A DNA stretch of 64,000 nucleotides from assembly GCF_029784165.1 (NCBI RefSeq), contig NC_073694.1, positions 51,059,674-51,123,673 of the forward strand, given 5' to 3'. Each line of letters opens with the position of its first letter. Position 1 is the stretch's first letter. Source of the DNA: Wyeomyia smithii. Taxonomy: Eukaryota; Arthropoda; Insecta; Diptera; Culicidae. Below, in pieces: positions 25,040 through 36,129 of this stretch. The translations under genes were made by a program, and so were the position numbers. The notes below the pieces were generated by a model. That model did no database searches. It was not told the DNA's origin and saw only the letters and a list, made by a program, of their open reading frames with translations.

Positions 25040-26410
25040 AACTCATTGCTTTCGAAGAATTCATAGAATTCATAGAATTCATAGAATTCATAGAATTCAT
25101 AGAATTCATAGAATTCATTAAATTCATAAAATTCATAAAATTAATAAAATTCATAGGATGTATAGAACTCATAGAATTCATAAAATTCATAGAATTCATA
25201 GAATTCGTAGAATTCATAGAATTCATAGAATTCATAGAATTCGTAGAATTCATAGAATTCATAGAATTCATAAAATTCATAGAATGTATAGAATTCATAG
25301 AATTCATAAAATTCATAGAATTCATAGAATTCATAAAATTCATAGAATTCATAGAATCCATAGAAATCATAGAATGCATAGAACTCATTGAATTCATGAA
25401 ATTCTTAGAATTCATTGAATTCATAGAATTCATAGAATTCATAGAATTCATAGAATTCACAGCATTAATAGAATTCATAGAATTCATAGAATTCATAGAA
25501 TTCATAGAATTCATAGAATTCATAGAATTCATAGAATTCATAGAATTCATAGAATTCAAAGAACTCATAGAATTCATAGAATTTATAGAGTTCATGGAAT
25601 TCATAGAATTCATAGAATTCATAGAATTCATAGAATTCATAGAATTCATAGAATTCATAGAATTCATAGAATTCATAGAATTCATAGAATTCATAGAATT
25701 CATAGAATTCATAGAATTCATAGAATTCATAGAATTCACAGGATTCATAGAATTCATAGAGCTCATAGAATCCATAGAATTCATAGAATTCATAGAATTC
25801 ATGAAATTCATAGAATTCATAGAATTCATTGAGATCATTGAATTCATAGAATTCATAGAATTCATAGAATTCATAGAATTCATAGAATTCACAGAATTCA
25901 TAGAATTCATAGAATTCATAGAATTCATAGAATTCATAGAATTCATAGAATTCATAGAATTCATAAAATTCATAGAATTCATAATTCATAGAATTCATAG
26001 AAATCATACGATTCATACAATTCATAGAATCTATATTATTCATAGAATCTATAGAATTAATAAAATTCATAGAAGTCATAGAATTCATGGAATTCATAGA
26101 ATTCATAGAACTCGAATTAATCAAAGAATTCATAGAATTTAGAGAATTCATTGAATTCATAGAATTCATAGAAATCATGGATATCATAGAATTCATCAAT
26201 GATTAAATTCATAACATTCATAGAGTTTATAGAAATCATAGCATTCGTAAAATTTATAGAATTTATGAAATTCGTAGAAATCATTTGAATTCAAGAATTC
26301 ATAGTGTTCATGGAGCTCAAAGAATTCATAGAATTCATTGGAATCATCGGATTCATGGCAATCGAAAAATCATTCAATTCAAAGAATTTACAAAACTTAT
26401 AGGATAAAAA
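25040..26410. repeat. Nonamer satellite (ATAGAATTC)n, array 1
   Basis: About 150 tandem copies of ATAGAATTC, most of them exact and each carrying an EcoRI site (GAATTC). Variants include ATAAAATTC, ACAGAATTC, GTAGAATTC and ATTGAATTC. Four of six frames lack stops: Ile-Glu-Phe and His-Arg-Ile on plus, Met-Asn-Ser and Tyr-Glu-Phe on minus. Long open frames (353 and 248 codons) are therefore automatic. Homogeneity is greatest in the middle. Confidence 0.97.
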
Positions 26411-26420
26411 AACTCATATA

Positions 26421-27424
26421 CAGGTCGGACTCGATTGTCCGGAGACTCGATTATCCGGAAACTCGATTATCCGGAATTTTATTTTTTACGTGTCCGTTTT
26501 CTATTTTTATTCCGTAATTCATCCTTTACCATCACTTATGGTATATTTGTTACCATTTATTTCACTTCCGGCATGTTTGGGACATGTTCGAATCAAGTGA
26601 AAATAATCAATGTCCAATTTATTTATTTTGCTTTTCAGGATTTTTCCCCTTTTCGCCTCAGAAATAACTTCTGGTTACGCCACTGCATCATACCTAGGAC
26701 AGGACGTGACAAGTGGCTTCTAGTTATTCTTCTTTTCGTTAAAATTTGCCCTCAAGAAACATTGTGATTTTTCGGCACGACGCTTGCCAGTGTTTCCAAA
26801 AATGTTTAATAAGCAAAATATAAATATTAAGGATTTTCCATGTTCTGGATTTCAATTTTAATTAATTCATTTGATAATACTAGTTCAATTGATTTAGAGA
26901 TATATGTTAACTTCATTTGAACCAGCCATAATTTCAACTCATTCTGGGTTCCTCTTGCTGTTCATGAAATGAATCTGCTATTGTTTATCATACGTAGTTT
27001 CAAAAACATGAATAATATTTCGAATGATTTTTATAGACATTACACAGTATAGTGTATGAAAAAGTTTCAAAAAATTGTTGAACCAAACTCTTCACTTGGT
27101 AAGCAAAAACAGTGTGAACAAAAAATTCCGATAGTTTTCGCAGCACAACCAACCGTACCGACTAATAATAAAATTTAACAGTGCGTTAAGTAAAATCGAC
27201 CAATCAAAGAGGGCTTTCGCTTTGACAGAACTTTGGGTGATTTTTGGTTCCTCTTGTCACGTCCTGTCCTAGCATCATACAAGTAAAACAAAGAAAAGAA
27301 ATATTTACTTTATGTTCGTTAATCGCAAAATTTAAGTATTTTTTGTGTGATTCGATTATCCGGAAAACTCGATTATCCGGGATGAAATTTTTTTTTGATG
27401 TTCCGGATAATCGAGTCCGACCTG
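26421..27424. mobile_element. TA-flanked MITE (pogo/Tigger-like ends)
   Basis: Starts CAGGTCGGACTCGATTGTCC and ends in the reverse complement of CAGGTCGGACTCGATTATCC, with TA on both sides (26419-26420 and 27425-27426). The subterminal word CTCGATTATCCGGA repeats two or three times at each end, a pattern known from pogo-like elements where the transposase binds repeated sites. There is no transposase. A second element is inserted inside it (26694-27271); without that, the host MITE is about 420 bp. Confidence 0.85.
26694..27271. mobile_element. Nested element with 9-bp (or 8-bp) TSD
   Basis: TAGGACAGGACGTGACAAG starts at 26695 and its exact reverse complement ends at 27271. GCATCATAC precedes it (26685-26693) and follows it (27272-27280). 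A 9-bp duplication would fit a Mutator-type element; reading 8 bp (GCATCATA) would fit hAT. There is no recognised coding sequence. It is nested in the TA-flanked MITE, which is itself in the satellite. Confidence 0.85.
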
Positions 27425-27429
27425 TAATA

Positions 27430-28900
27430 CATAAAACCAATAGAATTCATAAAATCCATTGAAGTCATAGAATCCATGAAATTCAAAGATTTCATAATAA
27501 TAAAAATTTTTGAAATACTCGTATCAAATAATACAATGAATTCATAGAATTCATAGAAATAATAGAATTCATAGAGCTCATGAAAAAATTGGATTCATAG
27601 AATACATGATTCATAGAATGCGAATACAATAATTCATAGAATGCGTAGAGTTCGAAAAATTCATAGAATCCAAAGAAATAATAGAGCTTATAGAATATAT
27701 ATGAAACATAGAATTCATAGAAATCAAAGAATTAATGAAATTCATAGAATTAACAGAATTCATAGAATTCATAGAATGCATAGAATTCATAAAATTCATA
27801 AAATTCATAGAATTCATAGAATTCATAGAATTCATAGAATTCATAGAATTCGTAGAATTCGTAGAATTCATAGAAATCAAAGAATTCATGTATTTCATAG
27901 AATTGACAGAATTAATAGAATTATTAGAATTTATAGAATTCATAGAATTCATAGAATTCATAGAATTCATTAAATTCATAGAACTCATAGAATTCATAGA
28001 ATTCATAAAATTCGTAGAATTCAGAGAATTCATAGAATTCATAGAATGCATAGAATTCATAGAATTCATAAAATTCATAGAATTCATAGAATTCATAGAA
28101 TTCATAGAATTCATAGAATTCGTAGAATTCGTAGAATTCATAGAAATCAAAGAATTCATGTATTTCATAGAATTGACAGAATTAATAGAATTATTAGAAT
28201 TTATAGAATTCATAGAATTCATAGAATTCATAGAATTCATTAAATTCATAGAACTCATAGAATTCATAAAATTCGTAGAATTCAGAGAATTCATAGAATT
28301 CATAGCATTCATAGAATTCATAGAATTCATAAAATTCATAGAATTCAAAAAATTCATTGAATTCCTAGAAATCATAGAATTCATAAAATTCATAGAATTC
28401 ATAGAATTCATAGAATTCATAGAATTCATAGAATTCATAGAATTCATAGAATTCATAGAATTCATAGAATTCATAGAATTCATACAATTCATAGAATTCA
28501 TACAATTCATACAATTCATAGAATTCATAGAATTCATAGAAGTCATTGAATTCATAGAATTCATAGAATTCATAGAATTCATAGAATTAATAGAATTCAT
28601 AAAATTCATAGAATTCATAGAATTCATAGAATTCATAGGATTCATAGAATTCATAGAATTCATAGAATTCATAGAATTCATAGAATTCATAGAATTCATA
28701 GAATTCAAAGAATTCATAGAATTCATAAGATTCATAGGATTTATCAAACTCATGGAATTCAAAATGCTCATAGAATTCATAAAATTTATTTAATTCAAAG
28801 AATTCATGAAGTTTATCTGATTCATCAGAATTATTGAATCCTTAAGATTCATAGAACTCATGGAATTGATTAAATGCATAGAATTCAAAGAACTTTAAGA
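27430..28900. repeat. Nonamer satellite, array 2, with 270-bp higher-order unit
   Basis: Same ATAGAATTC unit. The variant string GAATTCATGTATTTCATAG plus GACAGAATTAATAG occurs at 27882 and again 270 bp later at 28152, with the same flanking variants (GTAGAATTCGTAGAATTC, GAACTCATAG). That is a duplication of 30 nonamers. A downstream marker (AAAATTCGTAGAATTCAGAG at 28007 and 28268) is 261 bp apart, so one nonamer was lost. Confidence 0.95.
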
Positions 28901-28907
28901 ATATATA

Positions 28908-29619
28908 CAGGTCTGACTCGATTATCCGGAGGCTCGATCAACCTGGACTCGATTATCCGGAGAAAATGGTTCGATTATCCGGAGTGTTTTTCTTTCCTGT
29001 ATTTATATAATGTTCTTTTGTACAAAAAGCAAAGCCTTGGGGCTACATTCTGTATCGGAACTCGACCTACTGTTTATCATACACAAACCTCGCAGCCAAC
29101 TGTTAAGTGTTCAGGACAATTGCGGGGCTTGCGCTACGATCCTACTGACACTAACAATCTCTCCCGAGTCGAGACTCGAACCTAGGACGACTGGCTTGTT
29201 TGGCCAGCATCGTACCTCGAGACCAGCTGGGAGAGTTACTTTTGTCTTCCGGGTTATTGGGAGGTTCGGGGTTGTTCAAAGTTGTAAGGCTACAAACCCC
29301 GTTTTGTTCGTTTTTGACAGTTTTTTCGTCGTTCCTTCAACCAATTCTTACTCTACAACTTCCAAAAGTGAGGTATTATGGTTTTCTGTTGCCTATGATG
29401 ACAACCGCTATTGGTCAACCGGTTTCGGATTCATGGCCGGAACATATTTATGTAACGTAATGGCCATGATCATTGTAGTACTTAGAACCACAAGCAGACC
29501 TGTCCCGGTTGTGTTCCAAATACTCCCGGATTATTGAACCAAAAACTCATCAAGCGAAATCACTCACTCAAGAAATAGAAAAAAAATCATGAGTGTTGTC
29601 AAAATCGAACAGGGTCTGT
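28908..29619. mobile_element. Second TA-flanked MITE of the same family (right end uncertain)
   Basis: Left end CAGGTCTGACTCGATTATCC after TA (28906-28907), with repeated TCGATTATCCGGAG to 28983. The right end is not clear. A diverged CCCGGATTATTGAACC lies near 29525 and TCGAACAGGGTCTG, followed by TATA, ends near 29619. The satellite resumes near 29735. A SINE is inserted inside. Confidence 0.6.
29000..29232 (-). mobile_element. tRNA-derived SINE, third family
   Basis: Minus strand from 29232: CTCCCAGCTGGTCTCGAGG (A-box-like TGGTCTCGAGG), then GGCCAAACAAGCCAGTCG and a perfect B-box-like GGTTCGAGTCTC (29182-29171). An unrelated body runs to about 29000. It is inserted in the second TA-flanked MITE. 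The extended non-tRNA body argues against a functional tRNA. Confidence 0.75.
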
Positions 29620-29734
29620 ATATGTGACACCTCAATTCTTCTTAATATTCAAGATAATAAAAACAAATAAATACATAAATCAAATCATACTGTATACATT
29701 TTTTTCTGAAAAATATTTCTTCTGTTCATTTAAT

Positions 29735-30280
29735 CATAGAAGTCATAGAATTCGTGGAGCTTATCAGATTCATAAAATTCATAGAATTCTAAGAAGTCAT
29801 AGAGTTTATAGAATTAATTAAATTCACACATTTAAAAGAATTTATATAATTCAGGGAGCTCATGAAATTCGTAAAACTAAAAGGTTTATTAAAATTCATA
29901 GAATTTCTAGAGTTCATAGAATTCATAGAATTCATAGAATTCATAGAAATCATAGAATTCATATAATTCATAGAATTCATATAATTCATAGAATTCATAG
30001 AATTAATAGAATTAATAGAATTCTTAGAAGTCAAAGAATTCATTGAATTCCCAGAATTCATAGAATTCATAATATTCATAGAATTCCAAAACTCCCAGAA
30101 TTAATAGACTTCATGGAATTATTAAAATTCATACAATTCTTCGAATTTCATAAATTCTATTAACATTTCTAAAATATTTTGAACTTTTCAAATTTATAGA
30201 ATTCATAGAGTTTATTGAATTCGTGAAATTCATAGAATATATAGTATTTAAAAATATTATAGAATTCATATAATTCGAAA
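29735..30280. repeat. Nonamer satellite, array 3 (decaying edge)
   Basis: ATAGAATTC units, best preserved at 29900-30030, with many substitutions towards 30280. Scattered relatives continue to about 30560. Confidence 0.85.
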
Positions 30281-32785
30281 GAGACTTTAGTGTGAGAAGA
30301 TTGGAACACGGCTGTGTTCTTGTCCTGTATACGAATAAAGTTAGCTGCAAAGTATGTATCTAATAAACACACATGTCAGGATTCTATAGCAAAATGTTGT
30401 TATCGAACAAAAAACATCATGGAATCAGTAGAAATTTAAACAATTCGTTGCATTTATAGAACTCATGAAATTCATGATTTTGCTAACCTGCATAGAAAGC
30501 GTAGAAATCATGGATTGTGTAAAATTTGTACAATTCATAAAAAGCATATTTATTGAACACATATTAATTATAGAACATTATTAATGTTATATGTTGTTCA
30601 TAGTATCAGTATGTATTGATAGTTTACTAGGAAAAATCATAAAACGAATAGATTTTAACCTGAAATATCATGATATTGGTTTTCAAAGTAGCTGTAATTG
30701 ATATTTTTCAGTTTTTATTATTGATTATTTATTATATATTTTGCCATGTACATATCGAATTATTGTACATATTCAGTAGAATGCATAGATATCATGGGTG
30801 ATGGATTTCACCCCGATTTAACTCATGCGACCTAAGTGTCGGATTTATTTCATAAAATTAATGGTGAAAATTTCGCTTATAGGTTAGGTTAGGTTTTTTT
30901 GAGTACATGCATGAACATGAAGCGAATTATTTGGAAAATCTTGTAAAAAACGATCAATTCCACTTCATTCATTAACGACACCAAGCTATTCTATTTAAAT
31001 CTTTGTTCACAAATGAACTATGCCTTCAACAAGCATTTGTTGATACCACGATGGGCTTTTTGCTGGACTGGTGTACTAAAAATACCCTCTAATGTTTCGA
31101 ACGCCAGATATAAGTCAATAGCATGACCAAGCCTAGAACATCAATTGCTCCGAACAGTGAAACCTCCTGCCAACTGCAACCCGCGTCATCCCGGCATGCC
31201 ACCAAATAGATTAATACATTTATTGAAGCTTATTTTGTCGCTTTTACGAACCACTCTGAGGACACATTATTGGCACCGGCATCTGCATCACCGTCGTCGT
31301 CGTCGTCGTCGTCGTCATCGCTGTCGTCACCACAGGGTACAGTCACGCAATAGAGCTATGAAGATATTCGTAAGCCGCCATCTCGCCAAGCGGCGGTAAC
31401 GGTACTCTTTCTACCCAACATCATCCTCGCATTTTGCGGTGGTAGAAATGGAGGCGGGTGGTTAGCTTTTTCCGCCGGAAGTACCAACGATTACGATGAG
31501 TGACGAACTCTGTCATGTAGAAATTTTACGAAGGCCACCCGCTTGACTGACAGTGATGGTTTTCGTAAACCCGGCTCGGGCTATAACTATGAGGTGCGGG
31601 AGTGTAGTTGTTACCGTGGATGGTGAAACGCCTGTTCGAATTAGAAGTTAGGAAAAGGACGCTGTGCACATACACGGCACGGGTCTCTGGGTGTGTGATA
31701 CGTTCTGCCGTTCAGTTGATTGCGCTTTACTCAGTAGCAAGCAAGAATGTTTAATTTTTTTTTTTTTGAGGAAAAACCCCGATCCGCTAGGTGAACCGTT
31801 TTATGCACGAATAACATGTTCGTTAGCAGTTTGATCAAAGATATTTGGTTAAAAGATGAAAGCATACCCAGGAGAACCACCTTCGAGTAGCCTGAAACCG
31901 CAGAAAGCATTTCATATTTTATTGGTTTGTTGTTCAGAGCGGCAACAACTGGTGCGAAATGGCGTGCACAACTGTTTCTTCACGAATCGTAGAACGGAGA
32001 TATACACCGATAACGAGACGTCAGCACTTTCTACAAAAACACACACACGGCAAAAGCTTGGTAACCCCACAAAGGGTTGATTGTATCCGAACCGTAATTG
32101 AAAATTGAACCTTGTTATCCTTGTTTTTCCACCCGGAGAATTGGTGGGATAAAATACTGCGCCAGCAATTGTTTTGCTTGTTCCACATTTTTGGATTTAT
32201 TTCTTCGATGTTGTTATTGGAAAGGCGGTCGTTTTCTGCGGAAGAATACGACGCATTGCGATGGCGTGATGTTTTCCGTCGTTTCTTGACATGTTTGGAA
32301 ATGTTTACGCATTTTTCGGTACCGTGATAGAAACTGGAATAAATTTATTTTTTATTATTTCCGTCACTAACTCCCGAACTAAAAAACTGGTATTGAAAAC
32401 CCCCGGTGGAAATGGAGCTAGGGAAAAAACCGTCATAAGCTAAGGTTGATCCGAATGTTTCAACCTTCTTTTCATGAAGGTGCTATTTATTATTAATTTT
32501 AGTTCATTTTCGCAATAGATGTTCCTTGATAATGGTGTGATGAGCTTTTTTGGGTCGTTAAATGAGATGATTAGTTTACACTTAAAAATCACTTAATGAT
32601 CCAGCCCCTTCCCGGAAACCATAATGAAAGTTATAGAGAACAATCTTAGTAGAAAAAAAATTATCAAATCGATTTGTCAGTAGTCTTTCAACCTATTTCA
32701 TTTAAAACTCATAGTGTTAAAACTGGACTATAGGACCTCTTACAGGGTCGGCGAAACTCCTACAATTTTCGACGCATTCAAATCA
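30281..32785. other. Intronic DNA, no gene recognised
   Basis: Mixed sequence with a short (CGT)n tract at 31290-31318 that produces a His/Arg-rich open frame (31145-31399), not considered a gene. Nothing else was recognised. Confidence 0.5.
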
Positions 32786-33212
32786 ATGGGACACCCGAAA
32801 TAATGTTCAATGCTAAGAGATGGCGCTGTAGTGGTAGTGGTAGTAAAATCGATATTTCCGCGAGAATTTTGCTTAATGACCGAAAAAACTGCTATTGGTT
32901 ACTCTGTTCTTATATTATTCAAACTTCATAGTACTTTCTTCTACTATATGCGATCTATTTTCATCCAAAAACTTGATTTTCCTATACAACTCTGTTGACT
33001 CAATTTAGTTGTAAAGGGAAATCAAGTTTTTTGATAAAAATAGATTGCATATAGAAAACGTAAACACTAGAAAGATAGAATGATACAAAAACAGGGTAAC
33101 TAATAGCAGTTTGTCCGGTCATTAAGCAAAAAGTTCGTGGAAATTTCGATTTTACTACCACTACCACTACAGCGCCATCTCTTAGCATTGAACATTTTAT
33201 TCGGGTGTCCCA
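32786..33212. mobile_element. Fold-back MITE (hairpin), 427 bp
   Basis: ATGGGACACCCG at the left end mirrors CGGGTGTCCCAT at the right. Two arms of about 205 bp pair across a short centre near 32999. The arms show as two opposite-strand frames (32810-32998 and 33000-33188) encoding nearly the same peptide, starting MLRDGAVVVVVVKS, which is a by-product of the inverted repeat. No clear target duplication (CA and TC flanks). Confidence 0.85.
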
Positions 33213-33984
33213 TTCCGGTTACGATAATTCTATTGAAGAGCTATATGATAATTTTTGAAAATGTGTCTAATATCGAAGGACCGCTTATCGATCCAGCAAT
33301 GTTATCATCCAGATTGCTACCGTTACAAAAAAATAGCTAATCAATGCTTCAAAAATATATATGTGAAAAAAAATGCTTCAACGATTTCGATATCGAAGTC
33401 TATTACCTTCCCGTAAACATGTGCTTTAATTTGTTCTAGCTTATGGGTTTCAATCTGGTCCATAGCAATACTGGTTGTTATTTTTTTTTTTCAATGTTTC
33501 TTACGCATTTCTGATTTTCCGACATATTTTGGTACAATTTTTGGGATACTTCTATGTATTTCAGCTTTTCTTTGCGTTTTTCTACTTTTTCTCGAAGTTG
33601 TTCGAATATTTCTAAATGTTAACATTGACGCTCTATTTTAGCCTTTTCTCGACATTATTTTATGATATTTGCATTCTGTGTCGAATACTCGATAGTTTCG
33701 TGCTTGATAATCACCCTGGTAGAATACAATACGAGCAATTCTTTGCCCGATCACGGTTAATTTGAGCGCTGCGCTGTATAAAATTGATTCGCGTTCAAGG
33801 TAAAAGACGCAGCTATCTGCTGCTGCAACAGAAACTTAGAGTTTCAAACATGAAAAAAAAGAAGGTACGTGCTTCCTATCTCTTGTGCCGGTGCGCTGGC
33901 TGTAGATCCCTCACATCACGCCCCCGCATTCCAATATTCTCTCGACCCTGACCCATCCTTTTCCATTGTTATTTCTTTAGCTCC
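33213..33984. other. No gene recognised
   Basis: AT-rich, T-rich sequence. A stretch at 33740-33850 resembles the 5' leader of a retroelement, but this is only an impression. Confidence 0.4.
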
Positions 33985-34240
33985 ATCTCGTGTCAGGCTT
34001 TATCCAGAAAAAAATCATCAGGCCTCCTGACTGTTTACTTCCGACCCAAAGCAGAACCAAAATCGAAATCTCTAAACATTGTTTGGAAAGACCTGACTTC
34101 GAAAAGCGGTGTCGGCTGTTTCAAGAATCCCGCATTTTCTGGCGTTAAGATACTGGACTGCAAACATTCCGTGTCGCTCGTCGGAGGCAACAAAATCTAT
34201 ACGCCATCATACTCGTTTTGTGTGGTAACATTGGCCCCGA
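33985..34240 (+). pseudogene. Jockey-clade ORF1 (gag-like) remnant, copy 1
   Basis: Plus-strand pieces read VRLYPEK near 34000 and FKNPAFSGVKILDCKH (from 34122), then VGGNKIYTPSYSF in the same frame. These match the ORF1 region of Jockey-clade elements preceding the zinc knuckles. The middle is deleted relative to the copy at 39440-39790, and frames change. Confidence 0.6.
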
Positions 34241-35007
34241 TTACAGAGGACGAGGCAAGCGGCGAATTACTAGTCTGACCAATTTTGGTATTATAGACGG
34301 CGAATTTGCTAAATTTTGGACGAGTAGTTCGTCTGTCACTCAGCTGTCACCAGCCAAGTTTCTCTCGCGTTCTTCAATACATTTTGCTCTCCACATCAGT
34401 GACTACGGACGAGGCGAGTTGCTCACCTAATCTTCTGTGGTGAGGGTCATTATATTTGACATTGAGTCAGTTGTTTCACTTTTTTCTATGTTAACATTTC
34501 AATATTTCCGATAACCTTTTTTCAACATCTTCTGGTATTGGTTTTTCTAATACTTGAAGTTTTAAAAACTTTTGACGTTGTTTCTACGTTTCTACAATTG
34601 TATGTCATTTTTCCTGTTTTTCGAAACTCGGCATAATGTAAAAAAGATATTTATAGCTTTTACATTTCCTTTTTTCTTTTTTTTTATTTTCTTATATTTT
34701 TCTTGTTTTTTGACATATTTGACGTCCTTTGGAATAGTTGCAATATTTTTATTTATTTTATTTTATTAAATTTACAATTTTTTCTCTGGGAAGGGTAAGG
34801 TGAAATATTTCAAACATTTAAGTCATATTTCTCAGGCATGAAAACCCCTGTAAACAGATCATTGCAATTTTTAGCTTAGCTTTTATTACAGTTTAACTTT
34901 ACAAATCAATATTTACATGAATTTCTATTTCTGTGCATTTACAGTTTGGTACTGTAGACCTCCAACAGTAACGAACGACTGATATTGAGGTCTTTTTATT
35001 ACGGTAT
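34241..35007. other. No gene recognised
   Basis: T-rich sequence. The open frame 34572-34769 (Phe/Leu-rich) reflects composition. Confidence 0.45.
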
Positions 35008-35015
35008 GTGTGCAT

Positions 35016-35915
35016 TAGGGTGGGGAATCGTTATATGGAAAAAACGAAACTTGATAGCAGAAAGCCAAAACCAAGTTTTTTTTTGTTCTGTTTGGGGCAA
35101 TCCTGAATTTATTAGAATTCGATTATTTTTGTCTCAGCGCCAATGCGCCAATTGCATTTTAAATTTATATGGAAATTTTTATGGAAAAACCAACTTTTTT
35201 GAATTTTCCATTCTAAACACCTCAAAATGGCTCAAACAATAGGTTTTATGACTTCAAATGGTAGGTTTTTTGATGTCTAACAACTTGGCTGAAGACATTA
35301 AATAGCTAGGTTGTGCCAAAAAAATACTAAAGCTGTTCAAAGTTGAGTATATCGAAATTTATGTTGCAAATCATTTTTTCTGCCAACACTGCAAGTGTAC
35401 CGGCGTCAGTCAGATTTCCATCAGAAGTAACCTCTGAAACACGTTGTAGATTCTACCTACGCCTATAATATTGACCTAAATTTGTTTGCTTGGTCCAGCT
35501 GAGTGTATAAACTAGTTACGACAGGTTACTTCTGATGGGAATCCTACTAACACCGGTACATTGGTAATGTTGGCAGAAAACAAGATTTTCCGCATTTAAA
35601 TCGACATACTCAACTTTGAACAGCTATAACTCTTTTTAGGGACATTCTCGCTCTTCAGTGTCTTCTGTAAAGTTGTTAGGCATCTAAAATACTATACTTT
35701 AACATATTGTAGTGCATTATTAAATCATTATTCAGCTCTCTAGAAAGGTAAATGCAAAAAAGTAGGTTTCCCCATATGACTTTTTATACAAATTTGAAAT
35801 GCAATGCGCCAGCTGAGACAAAACCAATCGACTTCAGGTAAGTTTAGGGTTGTTTGGGACCCCAAAAGGAACCAAAAAAACTTATTTCTGGGAAATCGAT
35901 CTTTTTCCCCCCCTA
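35016..35915. mobile_element. hAT-type fold-back MITE, 900 bp, 8-bp TSD
   Basis: Begins TAGGGTGGGG and ends CCCCCCCTA, with GTGTGCAT on both sides (35008-35015 and 35916-35923), an exact 8-bp duplication as made by hAT transposases. Long imperfect arms pair across a centre near 35470; for example TCAAAGTTGAGTATATCGA (35338) pairs with TCGACATACTCAACTTTGA (35601). No transposase. Confidence 0.9.
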
Positions 35916-36129
35916 GTGTGCATTCTGGATAGTTCTAAGCATTATCTCAAGATAAATATTCTTCAGCTTAGTTTACAAATTACCTGGCTAATTCAATACG
36001 TAAGCTTTTAAATCTGTTTTAAATATATGGAGAGGAACAATATTTAGAATGATAATGGTAAATTATCGAAATTTACTATAGCACTGTACATGAAACCTTA
36101 TCTTAAATAACACTGTGCTATAGCGATTT

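Noticed and set aside
24921..26199. Long open frames of Met-Asn-Ser, Ile-Glu-Phe or Tyr-Glu-Phe repeats (up to 353 codons)
   Set aside because: A direct result of the 9-bp unit being stop-free in four frames; no splice or codon-use support.
27611..28793. 389- and 352-codon open frames on opposite strands
   Set aside because: Same satellite artefact; they overlap antisense over their whole length.
29171..29232. tRNA gene with a perfect B box
   Set aside because: Embedded in a MITE with a long non-tRNA body; SINE-like.
25040..30280. CRISPR-like array
   Set aside because: Pure tandem 9-mers without spacers; eukaryotic satellite.
31145..31399. His/Arg-rich protein
   Set aside because: Produced by a short (CGT)n tract, no other support.
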